Source: Kiloniellales bacterium | GTDB taxonomy: Bacteria > Pseudomonadota > Alphaproteobacteria > Kiloniellales > JAKSBE01 | Reading direction: 5' to 3' | DNA length: 53,168 bases | Assembly (NCBI GenBank): GCA_030066685.1 | Contig: JASJBF010000041.1 | Span: forward strand, 1-53,168 | Part shown: positions 51,079 through 53,168 of the stretch, one piece after another | Numbering within the stretch: position 1 is the stretch's first letter | Layout of the letters: every line of letters begins with the position of its first letter | Program-made: the position numbers and the translations under genes | The notes under the pieces: generated by a model | The model's input: only the letters and a program-made list of their open reading frames with translations | Told to the model about the DNA's origin: nothing | Database searches by the model: none

Positions 51079-52530
51079 TCACGCGCCGCCTTCCGGCTCG
51101 CCGCGCGTCTTGGCCCGATCCTGGTCGAAGAAACCCGTCCAGCCGCGGTAGACGGTCAGCGGCGAGAGCGGGATGCGGAACATCTGGGTCCGGGTCGGCG
51201 AGGGGCCGAGGCGCTCCGGCACGGCGCAGAGCCACCAGGCGACGAGGTAGGCGCCGGCGCCGAAGATCACCCCGCCGGCCGCCTGTCCCAAGAGCACGCC
51301 CTCCGGGCCCAGCCAGGCGGCGCCGAGCCAGACCAGGGGGATGGTGCCGAGCGTCGCCCGGCCCCAGTTCGACCAGGTCGACCAGAGCGGGCGGCCCAGA
51401 TTGTTGAAGGCCGCGTGGGCGACGAACTGGGCGCCCATGAAGGCGAAGGTGACGGCGATGAAGCTGGCGAAGAAGCCCCAGACCGCCGCCGCGCCGGGGC
51501 TGGCGCCGAAGGCCGCGGCGATCTGGTCCTGCAGGAGGAAAAGCAGGCTCGCCGAGACCAGGACAACCGCGGTCGAGAGCAGCAGGGCGTCGAGCAGGGC
51601 GCGGCGTATCCGCGCGAAGCTGCCGGCGCCGTAGTTCTGCCCGATCACCGGGCCGACCGCGCCCGACAGCGCGAAGATCACGCCAAAGGCGACCGGGATG
51701 ATCCGGCCGACGATCGAGAAGCCGGCGACCGCGTCGTCGCCGAAGGCTGCCATGCTGGCGGTGACGTAGGCGTTGCCGACCGGGGTCGCGACGTTGGTCA
51801 GGACCGCCGGCCCGGCGATGGCGGCGATGCGTGCGGCGTCGCGGCCGAAGACGCGGGCCTTGAAGCGGCCCAGCATCTCGACCCGGACGACCACCCCGTA
51901 GGTGCCGGCCAGGAAGACCGTGGCGCGGGCCGCGAGCGAGGCCCAGGCCGCCCCGGCCACGCCCAGTTCAAGGCCGAAGATCAGAATCGGGTCGAGCACG
52001 GCGTTGACCAGTCCCCCGGCCAGGGTCGCAGACATTGCCAGCCGGGCGGCGCCGACCGCGCGCAGCACGCCGCCCGAGGCCATCGCCAGGGCGAGGACCG
52101 GCATCGACGGCACGATGATCCGCAGGTAGGTCGCCGAGAGCTCCAGGGCCCGGCCCTCGGCCCCCACCAGGCGCAGCAGATCGGGGATCGCCAGCCAGAC
52201 CAGCACCGCCAGCGGGACCGTGACGATCAGCGCGAAGAGGCTGACGTGGACCACGTAGCGCTTGGCTCGCGCGGTCTCTCGGGCGCCGACGGCGCGCGCC
52301 ACCAGGGCCGCCATGGCGATCGCCAGGCCGATGCAGATCGAGGTGGTGAAGAACAGGATCGAGCCGGCATAGCCGACCGCGGCCGCCAGCTCGACCTCGC
52401 CGAGCAGGCTGAGGAAATAGAGGTCCACCAGGTCGACGACGAAGAGCGCCATCAGGCCGATCGAGGCGGTGGCGGTCATCACCGTGATGTGCCGAAGGAT
52501 CGAGCCTTCCAGGAACTTCGCCTCGGTCAT
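51079..52530 (-). CDS. MATE-family efflux transporter
   Basis: A 483-residue membrane protein with 12 hydrophobic segments in two MATE halves. Landmarks are LFVVDLVDLYFLSLLGEVELAAAVGYAGSI (helix 1-2) and GAVGPVIGQNYGAGSFARIRRAL at the start of the second half. MATE proteins export cationic drugs using Na+ or H+. The start codon is divergent from microprotein B, and a LexA box lies 82 bases upstream of it. E. coli DinF, also MATE, is SOS-induced, so SOS control is plausible but not shown. Confidence 0.9.
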   Translation of the reverse strand: MTEAKFLEGSILRHITVMTATASIGLMALFVVDLVDLYFLSLLGEVELAAAVGYAGSILFFTTSICIGLAIAMAALVARAVGARETARAKRYVVHVSLFALIVTVPLAVLVWLAIPDLLRLVGAEGRALELSATYLRIIVPSMPVLALAMASGGVLRAVGAARLAMSATLAGGLVNAVLDPILIFGLELGVAGAAWASLAARATVFLAGTYGVVVRVEMLGRFKARVFGRDAARIAAIAGPAVLTNVATPVGNAYVTASMAAFGDDAVAGFSIVGRIIPVAFGVIFALSGAVGPVIGQNYGAGSFARIRRALLDALLLSTAVVLVSASLLFLLQDQIAAAFGASPGAAAVWGFFASFIAVTFAFMGAQFVAHAAFNNLGRPLWSTWSNWGRATLGTIPLVWLGAAWLGPEGVLLGQAAGGVIFGAGAYLVAWWLCAVPERLGPSPTRTQMFRIPLSPLTVYRGWTGFFDQDRAKTRGEPEGGA

Positions 52531-52611
52531 TCCCCCTTATGGCGCAGAAGCGGACAAAGGTCCCGGCGTTCTTGCGCCGACTGCCGGGAAGCGCGCTTGC
52601 ACGGAGCAAAT

Positions 52612-52626
52612 GTTCATGATATGTTC
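52612..52626 (+). promoter_or_regulatory. LexA (SOS) box of microprotein B
   Basis: GTTCATGATATGTTC fits GTTC-N7-GTTC exactly and shares the GTTCATG half and following TTTT with the box of microprotein A. It starts 54 bases before the ATG of microprotein B and lies in the divergent promoter region with the MATE gene. Confidence 0.85.
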
Positions 52627-52665
52627 TTTTTGATGAGATCGCAGAGCAAGGGATGGGGAGCCACC

Positions 52666-52752
52666 ATGAGCAAGCTGGATTTCTGGGCCGTCGTCGCGGT
52701 CGGAGCGCAACTGACCCTGGCCGCCGTCGTACAGATCGCGGTGCTCTCGTGA
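52666..52752 (+). CDS. 28-residue single-span membrane microprotein B, LexA box upstream
   Basis: A 28-codon gene: head MSKLD, then a hydrophobic helix FWAVVAVGAQLTLAAVVQI ending AVLS. ATG at 52666 follows GGGGAG at a proper distance. It differs from microprotein A in 9 of 28 residues, mostly conservative, with no gap. The conserved face includes W7, G13, Q15, L16, Q23. A perfect LexA box is centred about 47 bases upstream. Predicted to insert in the inner membrane on DNA damage. A toxin, division inhibitor or membrane-subunit role are all possible. Confidence 0.85.
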   Translation: MSKLDFWAVVAVGAQLTLAAVVQIAVLS

Positions 52753-52835
52753 ACCGGTTTCTTTCGATTCTTTAGAGGGTTGCTTCGTTTTCTTTGACGC
52801 GGTCTTAATGTGAATAGGAGATGACCACACCCCGC

Positions 52836-52935
52836 TGTCATTGCCGGGGCGCGTAGGGGGGCGTAGCCCAGTGCTTCGCACCGCTTCGCGCGACCTGGCA
52901 ATCCATGGTGCAGACGGCACGATGGATGCCCGGAT
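52836..52935. repeat. intergenic palindromic repeat
   Basis: TGTCATTGCC at 52836-52845 and GGCAATCCAT (52897-52906) with ATGGATGCC (52922-52930) make overlapping inverted repeats around short spacers. The GGCAATCCAT...ATGGATGCCCGG unit is, as I recall, a common dispersed repeat in Rhodospirillales-type genomes. Confidence 0.55.
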
Positions 52936-53168
52936 CATGTGTGGATGGCCCCCGCCTTGCCAGGGTTTGTTTTGCGTTTTGGCGTCGGTCTTTGCTTGCG
53001 GTCATGTGTCCGGCCTGTTGTCGCGGCGGTGAGCCGCAGGCCCTGATGGGAACCGTGGATCGAGGCCTGATCAAGTCCGCGGGGTTGCTTGGCCCCTTGA
53101 CCCGGGTAAGGCTGCTCTCGATCTGTCGCTTCACCGACCTTGCCATCACGCCTCTTCACCCTCGCAAG
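52936..53168. other. unassigned right edge of the window
   Basis: About 230 bases with two competing minus-strand open frames, both running to the window's edge region and rich in Arg, Gly and Pro. Neither has family features or a good ribosome binding site. It may be the eroded end of a mobile element or the continuation of the repeat, but I cannot support either. Confidence 0.3.

Noticed and set aside
52838-53149. Transposase-like reading of the two minus-strand frames at the right edge
   Set aside because: No DDE or HTH motif is visible, and the reading runs through a palindromic repeat.
1-53168. CRISPR array, rRNA or tRNA genes, complete insertion sequence, prophage
   Set aside because: I saw no regularly spaced repeats, no RNA gene structure and no transposase or phage structural genes in the window.

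Overview
This GC-rich window is dense with genes on both strands and looks like chromosome from an alphaproteobacterium, most likely Rhodospirillales in the broad sense. The evidence is a Bpt-type leucyltransferase, the MotA/MotB pair, several TRAP transporters, a mat-type malonate cluster and two GTTC-N7-GTTC LexA boxes, the alphaproteobacterial form of that operator. I assign function by reading motifs. No database search was possible.

Layout. 1-1245: the 3' end of an Rhs toxin gene and a tandem-HTH protein that may be its immunity or regulatory partner. 1337-5336: a lipoprotein, parC and bioY. 5358-11912 (minus): two ankyrin-repeat exported proteins behind a TakP-like TRAP transporter whose large permease carries an unusual C-terminal coiled-coil extension. 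12233-15076 (minus): bpt, motB, motA. 15307-21563: trans-sulfuration lyase, a membrane protein, a Sel1/SPOR-like protein, a cold-shock protein with an accessory IF-1, cystathionine beta-synthase and a GST. 21681-23033: an AT-richer exported protein of unknown function. 23469-28041 (minus): TPR protein, threonine ammonia-lyase, penicillin-acylase-family protein.

28205-36461 looks like an accessory region. It has two 260-residue paralogues of an unknown family, an R2K-like ATP-grasp protein, a small protein, two related palindromic repeats, a divergent RraA-like/FMN hydroxy-acid oxidase pair, a large unknown protein, a small VHHSYE-type protein and two gene fossils.

36577-43586 is a complete malonate catabolic locus: matB and a GntR-type regulator on the minus strand, then divergently a TRAP transporter (matPQM) and malonyl-CoA decarboxylase (matA). 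Malonate would be imported, activated to malonyl-CoA and decarboxylated to acetyl-CoA. A PLP decarboxylase and an alpha/beta hydrolase follow closely enough to be co-transcribed. 45928-52530 holds a metallophosphoesterase, a VOC protein, a YheT-like hydrolase, a 1-Cys peroxiredoxin, an EamA permease and a MATE transporter.

The most interesting signal is a pair of near-identical 28-codon genes (47919-48005 minus and 52666-52752 plus). Each encodes a single-span membrane microprotein, has a strong ribosome binding site, and has a GTTC-N7-GTTC LexA box starting 54-55 bases upstream of its start codon. They look like SOS-induced membrane microproteins, comparable in size and control to TisB of E. 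coli and SidA of Caulobacter.
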